A stretch of DNA of 64,000 nucleotides from Candidatus Melainabacteria bacterium MEL.A1 (GCA_001765415.1 CP017245.1:1803337-1867336); one strand, 5' to 3'; counted from the first letter of the stretch, positions 17,948 through 27,429 are shown. Program-made: numbers and translations. Notes: generated by a model not told the origin, from the letters alone.

Positions 17948-19395
17948 TTTTTATCCTCAATTGTTGTTGTTATGCTTTGTGGAAGTGCAATAGCTTTCTC
18001 AAGGTTCGCTCTTGCAACATTATAATTGTAAACCGTTTGTACGTATGAAACTTGGGCATTGTTATAATTTACTTTTGCATCTTGTAATTGAATATAATCG
18101 CCTAATCCTACTTCATATCTGCCGTCAGCAAGTTCAAAGTTTTCAAGTGTTTGTTTTACTTTTACTGCTAATAGCGGAATTTGTTTTTCTAATTGTACCA
18201 TATTTATGTACAAGTTTTGAACTTCAAAATAGATGTCTTGTTTGGCTTGATCTATTTCATTTTCTGCTAATTGAACTTGTATTTTTGCATTATCAATTTT
18301 GTGTTTTTGACCTTTTATATTAACAGAACTTGATAAATTTACTCCGACATTAAAAGAATTTGAATTATATTTATCTCTGTATCCGTATCCGGCAGATGCT
18401 GAAATTTCCGGTAAATATTCTCTTTTTGTATACTTTAGTGATTCTTTCATTGCTTTTAATGTTGAATTATAAGCTTTTAAATCGGGTCTGTTTTTGTATG
18501 CTAAGTTTACCGATTCTTCAAAAGTGTAAGGAAATGGTTCAAATTTGTAGTTGTCTAAAATATTGATTTCTTGAACCTGAGAGGTTAAAAATGCGTTGTT
18601 AACACCTTTAGGTGGAGTACTCAAATCTTTTTTCTCATCAATTTTGTCTAAGCTAACAGGGGCATAATTATTTTGGAAATTGAAAGTTTCTGTGTTTTCG
18701 ATTTCATATTCAGGAGCAAATGCGATATACATAGAATTGTTTAGTTTTACAATTGCATTTTGATAAGCTTTTTCTGATTCTACAAGGGTAACTTTTGAAT
18801 CCGATAGATAAACTTCTGCGTTGACTAAATCAATTTTTGATTTAATTCCTTCATCAAAATAGGCTTTTGTTCTTTGGTAGTTTCGTTCGTTAATTTGAAC
18901 ATTTGCTCTATTTACGTCCATTGTTGCTTTTGCTGCGAGAACTCCATAATAGTTTGTTTTTACTCCGAAAATAGTTTCTAATACTGTATCTTCAAATTCA
19001 TAAAGAGCGGCATCTTTATCAAAATTGTACATTCTGATATTTGCATTTGTCTTGCCAAAGTTCCATAAAAGCTGATTAATACTTGCTTCTGCAGAATATA
19101 TGTTGCTACTGGTATTGGCTCTGTTAGTTCTGTTTTCTGTTAAATTATAACCTGTTCCAATACCTAACGTCGGGAAATAGCCAGATTTTGCAATCCCAAC
19201 ATTTCCTTTTGCAATTCCGTAATTGTAACGTGCTTTTTTGATTTTAGGACTATTTTGAAGTGCAATCCCAACACAATCTTTAATGTTTAAAACGGCGTGT
19301 TTTTCAATACTCATTTTTTCTTCTACCGCAAGGACAGAAGATGTAGTAAGGGATAATGCAAGTATTAATGTTGCTATTTTTTTATTAAAATTCAA
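17944..19395 (-). CDS. TolC-family outer-membrane efflux protein
   Basis: Signal peptide (KKIATLILALSLTTSSVLA) followed by two tandem OEP repeats, each beginning with the typical SVNLAYKNRPDLKAYNS or CVGIALQNSPKIKKARYN helix, separated by a linker near residues 225-290. The trimer would form the outer-membrane exit duct for the MacAB pump encoded by the next three genes. Length 483 aa is normal. First gene of the four-gene minus-strand operon. Confidence 0.92.
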   Translation of the reverse strand: MNFNKKIATLILALSLTTSSVLAVEEKMSIEKHAVLNIKDCVGIALQNSPKIKKARYNYGIAKGNVGIAKSGYFPTLGIGTGYNLTENRTNRANTSSNIYSAEASINQLLWNFGKTNANIRMYNFDKDAALYEFEDTVLETIFGVKTNYYGVLAAKATMDVNRANVQINERNYQRTKAYFDEGIKSKIDLVNAEVYLSDSKVTLVESEKAYQNAIVKLNNSMYIAFAPEYEIENTETFNFQNNYAPVSLDKIDEKKDLSTPPKGVNNAFLTSQVQEINILDNYKFEPFPYTFEESVNLAYKNRPDLKAYNSTLKAMKESLKYTKREYLPEISASAGYGYRDKYNSNSFNVGVNLSSSVNIKGQKHKIDNAKIQVQLAENEIDQAKQDIYFEVQNLYINMVQLEKQIPLLAVKVKQTLENFELADGRYEVGLGDYIQLQDAKVNYNNAQVSYVQTVYNYNVARANLEKAIALPQSITTTIEDKK

Positions 19396-19487
19396 GCTTA
19401 AGAACCTCGTTACATTATAGTAACGATTAAAACATAATTTTTGTTCATTTTAATCATTTGTAAGTAGTAGATTTTTCTACACCTTAA

Positions 19488-20945
19488 TTAAACTTTCCAA
19501 AAATCTTTTTGGAACATAACCAAAAAAGGTATTAATTCAAGACGACCGATGAACATTCCGGCAATCATAATAATTTTTGATAAAGATTGCAAATCCGCAA
19601 AGTTTCCCATAGGGCCTATTTGCGGGGCGAATCCGGGACCAATGTTTCCTAAAGAAGTGATAGCTCCACTTAGTCCTAATACAGTGTTCCCTTCAAAAAT
19701 TGATAAAAGGACAGCTAGTCCTGCAAAAATTAGAAAATAGAAAAACACATATACAATAATTTGTCTAGCAACTTCAGGTTGAACAGTTTTGCCGTCTATT
19801 TTAATATTTATAATTGCATTAGGGTGTAAAATTCTTGTAATTTCTGCTTTCATTGTTTTGAAAACAACTAGCCATCTTGCCATTTTTATGCCACCACCTG
19901 CTGAACTTGCGCAAGATCCCATAAACATTACAACAAATAGTAATGCTTTGGATGTGTAATTCCATTGAATAAAGTCAGTACTAGAGCTGCCGGTTGAAGT
20001 CGCAATACTGACTACCTGAAATAGTGCATCTGTAAAGTTTTTGAACAATCCGAATTGATTATTCATACATAATGAAATTGTGATTAATATTGCCATTATA
20101 AGCACTAAGGCTCCGTATAGTCTAAATTCTTCGTTTTTGAATAACAATAACGGATTTTTTTGTGTTAAAACCTTGTATTGAAGGTTGAAACTTACGCCGG
20201 CAAAGAGCATAAATATCAAAACAATCCATGTGATTTCCATTGAATGATATCCCATTATGCTTTCAGGGTTTGGCGAAAATCCTGCAGCTGAAAGTGTTGA
20301 TAATGAATTGCAAACTGCATCGAATAATGGCATTTTGAATATATATAACAAAATGATTTCTAAAATTGTAAAACCAACATATATTTTCCACAAAGCTGAT
20401 GCGGTGTTTCTAATTCTTGGAGTGAATTTGTCCTCAGTTGGGCCGGGTGCTTCTGCAAAGAACATTTGACGACCTGCAACCGCAAATTGAGGTAAAATTG
20501 CGATAAATAATACTATAATACCCAAGCCGCCTAACCATTGAGTTAATGCTCGCCAAAAGAAAAATGCTTTCGGGTAATCAAAGCTTGTTAGGATTGTAGC
20601 GCCGGTAGTTGTAATTCCGGAAGCTGTTTCAAATAGAGCATTTAGAGGAGTTAAGCCATAAAAAAGATATGGAATAGCTGCAATTAGAGCAAACGAAATC
20701 CACGAAATTGCTACAATGAATAATCCTTCGTCTTTTCTTATATCGTTCAAATTTTCCAAATCCCTTGTATTTGGAAATCGTCTTAACAACCAACCGATAA
20801 AAATTGCAATTAAACTGGCTGATATAAACGGTACAATTGAATTGAAGTCGTGGTATATCAAAGCAACGATTACAGGGGCAAGTAATACCAAACCTGTGTA
20901 TCTCATTGTTGTACTCAACGCATTTGCAATATAGTTTAAGCGCAT
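19488..20945 (-). CDS. trkH: Trk potassium uptake protein TrkH
   Basis: Polytopic K+ channel-like subunit, 485 aa. The four selectivity-filter repeats are recognisable, including ASGITTTGATIL, NSLSTLSAAGFSPN, SIATSTGSSSTDF and ITSLGNIGPGFA. MFMGSCASSAGGGIKMARW is the family's conserved loop. It starts 1 nt after trkA and is therefore co-translated with its regulatory subunit. Uptake is driven by membrane potential. Confidence 0.95.
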   Translation of the reverse strand: MRLNYIANALSTTMRYTGLVLLAPVIVALIYHDFNSIVPFISASLIAIFIGWLLRRFPNTRDLENLNDIRKDEGLFIVAISWISFALIAAIPYLFYGLTPLNALFETASGITTTGATILTSFDYPKAFFFWRALTQWLGGLGIIVLFIAILPQFAVAGRQMFFAEAPGPTEDKFTPRIRNTASALWKIYVGFTILEIILLYIFKMPLFDAVCNSLSTLSAAGFSPNPESIMGYHSMEITWIVLIFMLFAGVSFNLQYKVLTQKNPLLLFKNEEFRLYGALVLIMAILITISLCMNNQFGLFKNFTDALFQVVSIATSTGSSSTDFIQWNYTSKALLFVVMFMGSCASSAGGGIKMARWLVVFKTMKAEITRILHPNAIINIKIDGKTVQPEVARQIIVYVFFYFLIFAGLAVLLSIFEGNTVLGLSGAITSLGNIGPGFAPQIGPMGNFADLQSLSKIIMIAGMFIGRLELIPFLVMFQKDFWKV

Positions 20946-20946
20946 A

Positions 20947-22287
20947 TTACTTTACCTTAAAAAATTCCTTAATTTCTGCTGCATTTTCAGAAGTTGTGAA
21001 AATGATTAATATATCATCTGTGTTAATAACGGTATCGCCTTTCGGAATAATAATATTATTTCTTCTGATGATTACGCCGATAATAGCCCTTGCTGGAAAT
21101 TTTAATTCCATAATCTTTTTACCGCCAAAATCCGGTACAACATTGATTTCAAGAACTTCTCCTTGACCTTGTTCAACTGTCGCAAGAATATCGACATTGT
21201 TTTCTTGTAAATCGTTTTTTACTTCGTTAATAGCAGAATTTTTTGGTGATACTGCAATGTCAATTCCTACTTTTTCAAAAAGCGGAATGTTTACAACTTT
21301 TGCAACTCTAGCAATAACTCTTTTTACGCCTAATTGTTTTGCTAGTAATGAACAAAGCAAATTTCTTTCGTCATTGTTTGTTACACTGATTACGACATCT
21401 GCGCTACCGATTTCTTCATCGTCAAGAAGTTTTAAATTTGTCCCATCTCCATTTATAACAAGAGTATTTGACAATTCTTCTGCTAAATACTGGCAACGCT
21501 CATAATTTTTTTCTATAATCTTTGTTTTGATTTTAAGTTTTTCTAGTGATTTTGCTAACATTAAACCAACATTCCCACCACCAATAATTGATGCAGATTT
21601 TACGATTTCTTTTTCGTGGAAAAATGTTCCTGCTAAAATATCAAGAGAATGTGAAGTTCCCATAAATATTAGTTTGTCGCCTTCACAAATTTCTGTGTCA
21701 CCATTTGGAATAAATAATTTGCTATCTCTTGTTAAACCAACCATCAATGTATTTTGTGTAAAACCGCAATCTTTAAGTTTTTTGCCAACAATTGGAAGGT
21801 TTTCTTTTACTTTGTATTCCAAAAGTCTTGCTCTGCCGTCTGCGAAATTTTCAACATCAAGAGCTTGGGCAACGGTTACAATTCTGAAAATATCTTGGGT
21901 TAACAATTCTTCCGGCCAAATAATGTAATCAATGAAGAAATCGCAGAAATTGTCGTTGTTTTTTTCAAAGTTAAGAGTTTTTTTGTATTCTTCTCTGCTA
22001 ACAAAACAAATTGTTCTAATTCCACCGAATTTTTTAGCTGAAAGACAAGCAACGATGTTTGCCTCATCAACTGTTGTGCAAGCAATAAAAATATCCGCAT
22101 TTTTGATATCTGCATTTTGTAAAACATCAATATTAGATGCGTTACCTTGAACAAAGCTTATATCAAGTTTATTAAATTCATCACTTCTGTTTTCTTCTTT
22201 ATCAATAATCGTTATATCGTGGTCTTCAAAAAATTCTGTTGCAAGTAAGCAACCGATTTCCGTTGTACCGTAAATCACTATTTTCAT
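20947..22287 (-). CDS. trkA: Trk potassium transport regulatory protein TrkA
   Basis: Cytoplasmic gating ring subunit of TrkH, 446 aa, with two RCK_N-RCK_C units. The first Rossmann motif is degenerate (IYGTTEIGCLLA lacks the usual central Gly pattern); the second is intact (IIGGGNVGLMLAKSL). Both halves carry the RCK_C domain (residues about 140-215 and 365-445). RCK_C domains can bind c-di-AMP in other bacteria, and a CdaA gene lies about 8 kb upstream; binding here is inference. Operon with trkH. Confidence 0.94.
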   Translation of the reverse strand: MKIVIYGTTEIGCLLATEFFEDHDITIIDKEENRSDEFNKLDISFVQGNASNIDVLQNADIKNADIFIACTTVDEANIVACLSAKKFGGIRTICFVSREEYKKTLNFEKNNDNFCDFFIDYIIWPEELLTQDIFRIVTVAQALDVENFADGRARLLEYKVKENLPIVGKKLKDCGFTQNTLMVGLTRDSKLFIPNGDTEICEGDKLIFMGTSHSLDILAGTFFHEKEIVKSASIIGGGNVGLMLAKSLEKLKIKTKIIEKNYERCQYLAEELSNTLVINGDGTNLKLLDDEEIGSADVVISVTNNDERNLLCSLLAKQLGVKRVIARVAKVVNIPLFEKVGIDIAVSPKNSAINEVKNDLQENNVDILATVEQGQGEVLEINVVPDFGGKKIMELKFPARAIIGVIIRRNNIIIPKGDTVINTDDILIIFTTSENAAEIKEFFKVK

Positions 22288-22372
22288 AATTGGAATTATA
22301 TATTAAGTAAACATTTTTTACAAGAGGGGATAAACTAGGCAATTTCAATGCTTTACGTGTTTTACTAAAATT

Positions 22373-23341
22373 ATGTTAGGAAAAGTGTCGACAGTAGATT
22401 TTGTAAAATGTTATCCAAGTAGGTTGAAAAATTTCTTTAAAAGGGATTATAACTACAAATCTTATGATGCTTTTATCCCAAATACAAAATGTCAAGTTGT
22501 AGGAAATTTGCCACATGAAATAATTGAGCTTTTTGATAAATCCCAAAGAGCAGATAAAGTTAAAATGTTTTATTCTGCACTTGGAGATGTGGCAAAGTAT
22601 ATTAGAGCTTTTTATAAAGAGAGCAAAAAAACTGGTGTAATCAAACGTAGTTTTGACGAATTAGCACCTGAAAATGTTAAAATGTTAGATAAAACATTTT
22701 CAAAATTTTTGAATGGTCAATTAAAAGGGGTGCTTCCGAAAGGTACTCGTGCAAATTTGTCTTACGTTGATAGAGGTGCTTGGGGAAATGTTTATAAATT
22801 ATCAATCTCTGATAAAAACGGTAAAATAATGCACGATAAAGCATTGAAAGTTTTTCATGATGTTCAAGCTCCTTCAAAATCTTTTGCAAGAACTCAGGGA
22901 GTTGGAGCTGAAGCTAACATTTGGACTTTTTTGAAAAATGTGATTGGGCATAAAATGGACAAAACTCAATTCACTCGTCATTATATTTCAGATTTGAAAA
23001 ATGCTTACTCTATAACGGAATTTGCAGATAAAAATATTCATAAAACAACTGCTCCAATTGATTTTGAAAAGCTATTTAAGATGTTTTATACTGATTTTAC
23101 AAATGAGATGGTGAATGACAAAATCTACGATGTTGGTGGGTTTTCAAAATATCCGAAATTTATTGATGATAAAGTTGTTTTAAAATATTTCAAAAAATTG
23201 ATGAATAGAAACTCCGAAAAAGATTTGAAGCCTTTGTTGACTGATTTGCAAAAGAAAATTCAAAACCCGAAAACTCCTCACGTAGATAAAATAAAAAAGG
23301 CTCTTGAGCTTTTTGAAAAACGCAATGAGCCTTTGTATTAA
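22373..23341 (+). CDS. Protein with a possible kinase-like N-lobe (322 aa), function unknown
   Basis: Not firmly recognised. Around residues 130-165 it has an N-lobe-like pattern: a glycine loop-like DRGAWGNVYKL, a beta-strand lysine in KALKVFHD, then GAEANIWTFLK as a possible alpha-C glutamate, and a strand followed by AYSITEFADKN resembling a hinge. I see no HRD or DFG, so if related it would be degenerate or belong to a divergent effector-like group. No signal peptide or membrane segment. Start could be ATG 22373 or the GTG at 22385, which has AGGAAAA just before it. Confidence 0.65.
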   Translation: MLGKVSTVDFVKCYPSRLKNFFKRDYNYKSYDAFIPNTKCQVVGNLPHEIIELFDKSQRADKVKMFYSALGDVAKYIRAFYKESKKTGVIKRSFDELAPENVKMLDKTFSKFLNGQLKGVLPKGTRANLSYVDRGAWGNVYKLSISDKNGKIMHDKALKVFHDVQAPSKSFARTQGVGAEANIWTFLKNVIGHKMDKTQFTRHYISDLKNAYSITEFADKNIHKTTAPIDFEKLFKMFYTDFTNEMVNDKIYDVGGFSKYPKFIDDKVVLKYFKKLMNRNSEKDLKPLLTDLQKKIQNPKTPHVDKIKKALELFEKRNEPLY

Positions 23342-23358
23342 GAATTTTCCGTTATTTT

Positions 23359-23628
23359 TTATTTAAACATTAATAGTATGAAAATTATTGCATAATTTAA
23401 GATTTGTAGTGCAATAACTGCAATTATCGGAGAAAAATCTAATCCGCCAAATGGAGGGATAATTTTTCTGAATAGATTCAAATACAAATCAGTAACATCT
23501 TTTATGGCGGTAAAAGGTTGTTTGTACCAGTCAATACTAGGTACAAAGCTTAACAAACATCTTACCAGAATTAGCCAGAAGAATATTTGAAAGAAATTAT
23601 TAACTACAAAAATTAGATTATCTATCAT
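23359..23628 (-). CDS. YggT-family membrane protein
   Basis: 89 aa with two hydrophobic segments (about 5-25 and 65-87) and the family pattern RCLLSFVPSIDWYKQPF and LFRKIIPPFGGLDFSPIIA. YggT/YlmG proteins occur in cyanobacteria and plastids as well as other bacteria and are linked to membrane or division functions, without a defined reaction. Located 18 nt downstream of mtnP on the same strand, so probably co-transcribed. Confidence 0.9.
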   Translation of the reverse strand: MIDNLIFVVNNFFQIFFWLILVRCLLSFVPSIDWYKQPFTAIKDVTDLYLNLFRKIIPPFGGLDFSPIIAVIALQILNYAIIFILLMFK

Positions 23629-23646
23629 TTTTCTACCTTTTTACGA

Positions 23647-24450
23647 TTATAGTTGAGATGATTTTTTAGTGTTTGCACAAGTACAATTTTCTCTTGAAGT
23701 AGGAATATTTTCAATCATCTTGAATAGTAATTCTTTTAGGTGGGCAACATTAGAATTGAAAACTTCAATAACTTCGTGGTGAGAAACAGGAGGAACGTCG
23801 CCTACCAAACCAGCGTCGTAGTCAGTGATTAAAGAAATATTTAGTGGACACATATCCATTTCTTTAACCAAATAAGCTTCAGGGAATGCAGTCATATTGA
23901 TAACTTCCCAACCTTGATTTGTAAAGAATTTAGATTCTGCTTTGGTAGAAAATCTTGGTCCGTTGATTACAACAACAGTTCCGTTTTCGTGAACAGAAAT
24001 TCCTAATTCTTTAGCTGTTTTGATAGCTAATTCTCTAAGTTCCGGACAATATGTTTCTGCTGCTGATGGGTGAGTAACAATAGGTCCTTCAAAGAAAGTT
24101 GTTTTTCTTCCGTCTGTCCAATCAACAAATTGATCGCAGATTACGAAATCTCCAGGTTTTACGTGTTTTTGCAAACTGCCTGCTGCACAAGGAGAAATAA
24201 CTCTTTCGCACCCAATTGATTTCATAGCCCAAACATTAGCTCTGTAGTTGATTAGGTGAGGTAAAATAGTATGGCTTCTACCGTGTCTTGGCATAAATGC
24301 AACTTTGTGTTCTCCAACAGTTCCGATAAACAGACTGTCACTAGGCATTCCGTAAGGAGTTTCTACTCGAACTTCTTCAATATTGTCTAAAAATTTGTAA
24401 AAACCTGATCCGCCAAAAACACCGATGTCTGCTAATTTTTTCTTTTCCAT
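23647..24450 (-). CDS. mtnP: S-methyl-5'-thioadenosine phosphorylase
   Basis: Phosphorolyses methylthioadenosine to adenine and methylthioribose-1-phosphate (methionine salvage). Phosphate loop GVFGGSGFYKF, MPRHGRSHTILPHLINYRAN, SPCAAGSLQ, and the substrate segment NMTAFPEAYLVKEM followed by TDYDAG are all in place, which is the MTAP rather than the generic purine nucleoside phosphorylase pattern. 267 aa, near full length. The C-terminal CTCANTKKSSQL tail carries two Cys. Confidence 0.93.
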   Translation of the reverse strand: MEKKKLADIGVFGGSGFYKFLDNIEEVRVETPYGMPSDSLFIGTVGEHKVAFMPRHGRSHTILPHLINYRANVWAMKSIGCERVISPCAAGSLQKHVKPGDFVICDQFVDWTDGRKTTFFEGPIVTHPSAAETYCPELRELAIKTAKELGISVHENGTVVVINGPRFSTKAESKFFTNQGWEVINMTAFPEAYLVKEMDMCPLNISLITDYDAGLVGDVPPVSHHEVIEVFNSNVAHLKELLFKMIENIPTSRENCTCANTKKSSQL

Positions 24451-24765
24451 AATATTTTTCCTCTCGTATTTTCATCAATATAGTACAAAAATGATAACAT
24501 AAACAAAAAATATTTAGCAAATGGAATGTTTAAAATAGTAGTAATTCTTATGATTTAATAATTGTTACAATTACACTTAAAAGCCTGAAAACACAAGTGT
24601 TAAGCCTATGTTGAAAAAGGGAAAATACGCCAAAGGGGTTGAAAAATTTTTTTTTTGTAGTATTATGGTTACATAAATCATCTTTAAAAGTTTTTGACCG
24701 AGTTGAAGAAACAGGTCGTTAGGGAATTTTTAAGGATTACAATTTACAACATAGAGGATTACATT
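24451..24765. other. Long divergent intergenic region, mtnP to transglycosylase
   Basis: 315 bases without a gene. It contains a plus-strand promoter candidate at 24639-24666 and a leader of about 90 nt that can form a short GACC...GGTC stem (near 24698-24717). I looked for a c-di-AMP or other riboswitch core and saw none that I could support. Confidence 0.5.
24639..24666 (+). promoter_or_regulatory. Promoter for the lytic transglycosylase gene
   Basis: TTGAAA, 16 nt spacer including a run of ten T, then TATTAT. Transcription would start near 24673, leaving a leader of about 93 nt before the TTG start. Confidence 0.45.
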
Positions 24766-25416
24766 TTGAGAAAACTATTAGTTTTAACTTTTACACTTGC
24801 GTGTATGCTACTTTGCCATGCGCAATGTCAAGCATCAGACGTAAATTCTGTAAAAGCAACAATAGTCAAACACGCTATTGAAATGGGCGTAGATCCTGCA
24901 ATTGCACTTAGTATTGCACGCACAGAATCAGGATTTCGCCACGAAGCAAGAAGTTCACACGGCGCAGTAGGAGTATTCCAATTGATGCCATCAACCGCAA
25001 GAAGAATGGGGTACAACCCATATTCTTTGAACGAAAACATCAAAGCCGGAATTACATATTACAAAAAAATGTATAATATGTTTGGTTCAGTAGAATTGGC
25101 ACTTGCTGCATATAATGCAGGTCCAGGAAATGTAAAAAAATACAGATCAGTTCCACCTTATGGAGAAACAAGACGTTTTGTAAGTAAGATTATGACAGAT
25201 GTAAACAGACAAAAACATAATCCGGATCCAGCAGTAGTAAGAGCAAGGCGAAATGCTTATGTAGCGCAAAAGCCTAAGGCAGTTGTTTCAAAGCCTGTAA
25301 CGACAGTGCATAAACCTACTGCTCCAAAAGTAATTGAGGCAAAAGAACTTCAAGCAGAGGTGTTAGAAGAAAAACCAATAGAATTGAAATTGGAAACACT
25401 TTCTGTAGCAATTTAG
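24766..25416 (+). CDS. Lytic transglycosylase (SLT domain), secreted
   Basis: Cleaves peptidoglycan between MurNAc and GlcNAc. A signal peptide (RKLLVLTFTLACMLLCHAQCQA) is followed by an SLT/goose-lysozyme-like domain with the catalytic Glu in IARTESGFRHEARSS, GAVGVFQLMPSTARRMGY, and AYNAGPGNVKKY. The C-terminal 60 residues are a Pro/Lys/Val-rich linker without a domain. I choose TTG at 24766 because AGAGGA lies 8 nt upstream and the signal peptide begins there; the open frame extends 24 codons further upstream but that part is AT-rich leader. Confidence 0.9.
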   Translation: MRKLLVLTFTLACMLLCHAQCQASDVNSVKATIVKHAIEMGVDPAIALSIARTESGFRHEARSSHGAVGVFQLMPSTARRMGYNPYSLNENIKAGITYYKKMYNMFGSVELALAAYNAGPGNVKKYRSVPPYGETRRFVSKIMTDVNRQKHNPDPAVVRARRNAYVAQKPKAVVSKPVTTVHKPTAPKVIEAKELQAEVLEEKPIELKLETLSVAI

Positions 25417-25438
25417 GTTAATTTATTTTGATTTAAAG

Positions 25439-25471
25439 CACAACCGACTAAATTTAAGTCGGTTGTGTTTT
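25439..25471 (+). terminator. Rho-independent terminator after the transglycosylase gene
   Basis: Perfect 11-bp stem CACAACCGACT / AGTCGGTTGTG with a 7-base loop, followed by TTTT. It ends the single-gene transcript. Confidence 0.85.
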
Positions 25472-25615
25472 ATTATGTCATTATGAACAATAAATCGACG
25501 AGGTAATCCCATTTATATTATTAAATTTGTAATATTTTGTTAACAAATTATCTGATTTTATTAAAGAAAAATCTCAATTCTACCGTAATTCTACATAGAA
25601 AGGAATAAAAGAATT

Positions 25616-27271
25616 ATGGGCATGTCGGCTACTCAAGCTAGATTATTGACTATTACCGGTAGATTAACCGATAATGAAATGCGTTCGCAAACTATTACGA
25701 ATGCAAAATTAAGACTTGCTCAAAAATCTTCTGAAGCAAGCCAAACTTATATGGATGCTTTGAGTTCTGAAAAACTGGTTTTTAAAACATATGGTGATAA
25801 TGGTGAAACCTCAACATACAATTTAACTCCGGCTTTGTTGTATTCTTATGAACCTTTGAAAAACCAATATTCAATCCAAAACGCTTCAGGGCAAAACCTT
25901 GTATCGGCAACAGATGCTGCAAATTTTGAAGCATCAGCAACATTGGATGATTTTTTAGATAAATATGGTCTAAAAGGTGATACACAAAAAACACAAGCAA
26001 AATTGGATTATGATGAAAGGTATGCTAAATATGAAAAAGATTTAGAGTATTATAATACTGTAACAAAACCTGAGTATGACAAATTATATAAAGAATGGTT
26101 GGCAGAAAAAGATCAACCAAATTTGTATGAAGTATTTAGTAATATTGTTGGAACAAGTGATAATCCAAATACAGATGCTGGTTATTGTTATGCTGAAGCT
26201 TTAAAGGGTGGCAATTCTTGTTATATACATTTGCTAGATTTGTTATTAGATTATGATGGAACTACTCCAAGTTCTCACGAATATACAACAACAACCGGAA
26301 AAACATTCAATTCAGAAGGCTCTACCGGTGGATCATATGGTAACTCTACAGACGAGCAGAAACAACAATTTGCTATAATAAGTGGAAAAATGGCTGACAA
26401 AAATTGTGATGGTAAAGATGATTTGTCGCAGGATGCTGCAAATAATAGTTTGTTACAAATAAAAAATTCAGGAAAAACTCCAACAGAATTTGAATTGTTA
26501 AAAAGTGATTACAAACTGAACGCAGATGGAACATATTCTAAAAAAACATTAAAAGAAAAAGCAATAGATTTGTACTATGCTTTACAACAAAATTTAGCTC
26601 CATCTAAAGAGGCAATGACAGAAACACTAATCAATTTTACCGATGGTGATATGAAAAATTTAACAACAACCAAACCAGTTCTAGCCCCTGCTCCTAAAGC
26701 ACCCGATGAACCTACTTATCCATTTGTTGTAAATGATAAAGATAAAGGTCAATGGTATATCAACTTGTGGTATATGATGAATGGTTCGGAATCTGCTAAC
26801 AAAGTTAAAGAAGAAACTAATAATAAAGGTGAAACATATTTTGTAGTCGATAGCGTTAAAAAGAATGAAAATGCTAAAAATTACAAAGTTATTGACGATC
26901 AATTGTTAACAAGCAATGATTGGTTGACATTTGCTTTGAAAAATGGGGTCGTAACTTTAAGTCAAGCGTCTTATTTTAATCCATCAGTTGATAGTGCCAA
27001 AACTCCTGAAATGACTGCAGAAGGCTATTATTGGAACGCAACTGCATACTCTAGCACATCAGATATGGTTTCTGTAGAAGATGAAGTTGCAATTGCAAAA
27101 GCAGAGGTTAAATATAAAAACACTACAACCGAAATTGAAAACCAAGATAAGAAATACGATCAAGATCTAAAAAAACTTGATACAGAACATAATGCACTCC
27201 AAACCGAATATGAATCGTTGAAAAGTGTAATTGACAAAAACGTAGAACGTTCCTTCAAAGCATTTTCTTAA
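25616..27271 (+). CDS. Large Asn/Lys/Thr-rich protein of unknown function (551 aa)
   Basis: Not recognised. The first 60 residues (MGMSATQARLLTITGRLTDN onward, with many Gln and Ala) form an amphipathic helix that recalls the N-terminal helices of flagellar hook or filament-type axial proteins. The middle is polar and repeat-poor with a Gly/Ser/Thr-rich stretch near 215-245 and a Pro-rich spot (APAPKAPDEPTYP) near 355. The last 60 residues are a predicted coiled coil (NTTTEIENQDKKYDQDLKKL). No signal peptide. AGAAAGGAATAAAAG precedes the ATG. It could be a secreted axial or surface protein; this is inference. Confidence 0.7.
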   Translation: MGMSATQARLLTITGRLTDNEMRSQTITNAKLRLAQKSSEASQTYMDALSSEKLVFKTYGDNGETSTYNLTPALLYSYEPLKNQYSIQNASGQNLVSATDAANFEASATLDDFLDKYGLKGDTQKTQAKLDYDERYAKYEKDLEYYNTVTKPEYDKLYKEWLAEKDQPNLYEVFSNIVGTSDNPNTDAGYCYAEALKGGNSCYIHLLDLLLDYDGTTPSSHEYTTTTGKTFNSEGSTGGSYGNSTDEQKQQFAIISGKMADKNCDGKDDLSQDAANNSLLQIKNSGKTPTEFELLKSDYKLNADGTYSKKTLKEKAIDLYYALQQNLAPSKEAMTETLINFTDGDMKNLTTTKPVLAPAPKAPDEPTYPFVVNDKDKGQWYINLWYMMNGSESANKVKEETNNKGETYFVVDSVKKNENAKNYKVIDDQLLTSNDWLTFALKNGVVTLSQASYFNPSVDSAKTPEMTAEGYYWNATAYSSTSDMVSVEDEVAIAKAEVKYKNTTTEIENQDKKYDQDLKKLDTEHNALQTEYESLKSVIDKNVERSFKAFS

Positions 27272-27282
27272 TAAAGTAAATT

Positions 27283-27379
27283 CCTTCCCTAGTGAGGGAA
27301 GGTTTGGATGGGTGCTATTCCGTAAGGGAACATTTATGTTAAATCAGCACCCACCTAAATCCTCCCTAATGAGGGAGGA
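27283..27379. repeat. Interspersed repeat B, palindromic
   Basis: Two strong palindromes, CCTTCCCT-agtg-AGGGAAGG (27283-27302) and TCCTCCCT-aatg-AGGGAGGA (27360-27379), enclose GGGTGCT...AGCACCC as a further inverted pair, with GCTATTCCGTAAGGGAAC between. Related copies are near 50.7, 55.3 and 63.9 kb and a decayed one near 28.7 kb. The palindromes may also act as terminators. Confidence 0.75.
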
Positions 27380-27389
27380 TTTATAATGT

Positions 27390-27425
27390 GGTTGCGACGC
27401 TTCATTTCATTCCGCTCGTAATGAC
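27390..27425 (-). repeat. Interspersed repeat A (GTCATTACGAG type)
   Basis: On the minus strand it begins GTCATTACGAGCGGAATG and ends GAAGCGTCGCAACC, the form of a widespread bacterial dispersed repeat. It follows repeat B and fills the rest of the gap before the peptidase gene. Confidence 0.6.
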
Positions 27426-27429
27426 AATT

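Noticed and set aside
22366..22375. Leaderless start at 22373
   Set aside because: The TAAAAT box is only one base from the ATG, so transcription would start inside the gene; the GTG at 22385 or another promoter is more likely.
23296..23336. Hairpin AAAGGCTC...GAGCCTTT at the end of the kinase-like gene as terminator
   Set aside because: It has a long loop, lies within the coding region and is not followed by a T run.
24667..24765. c-di-AMP (ydaO-type) riboswitch in the leader of the transglycosylase gene
   Set aside because: Cell-wall hydrolases are common targets, but no conserved core could be matched; only a short 4-bp stem is visible.
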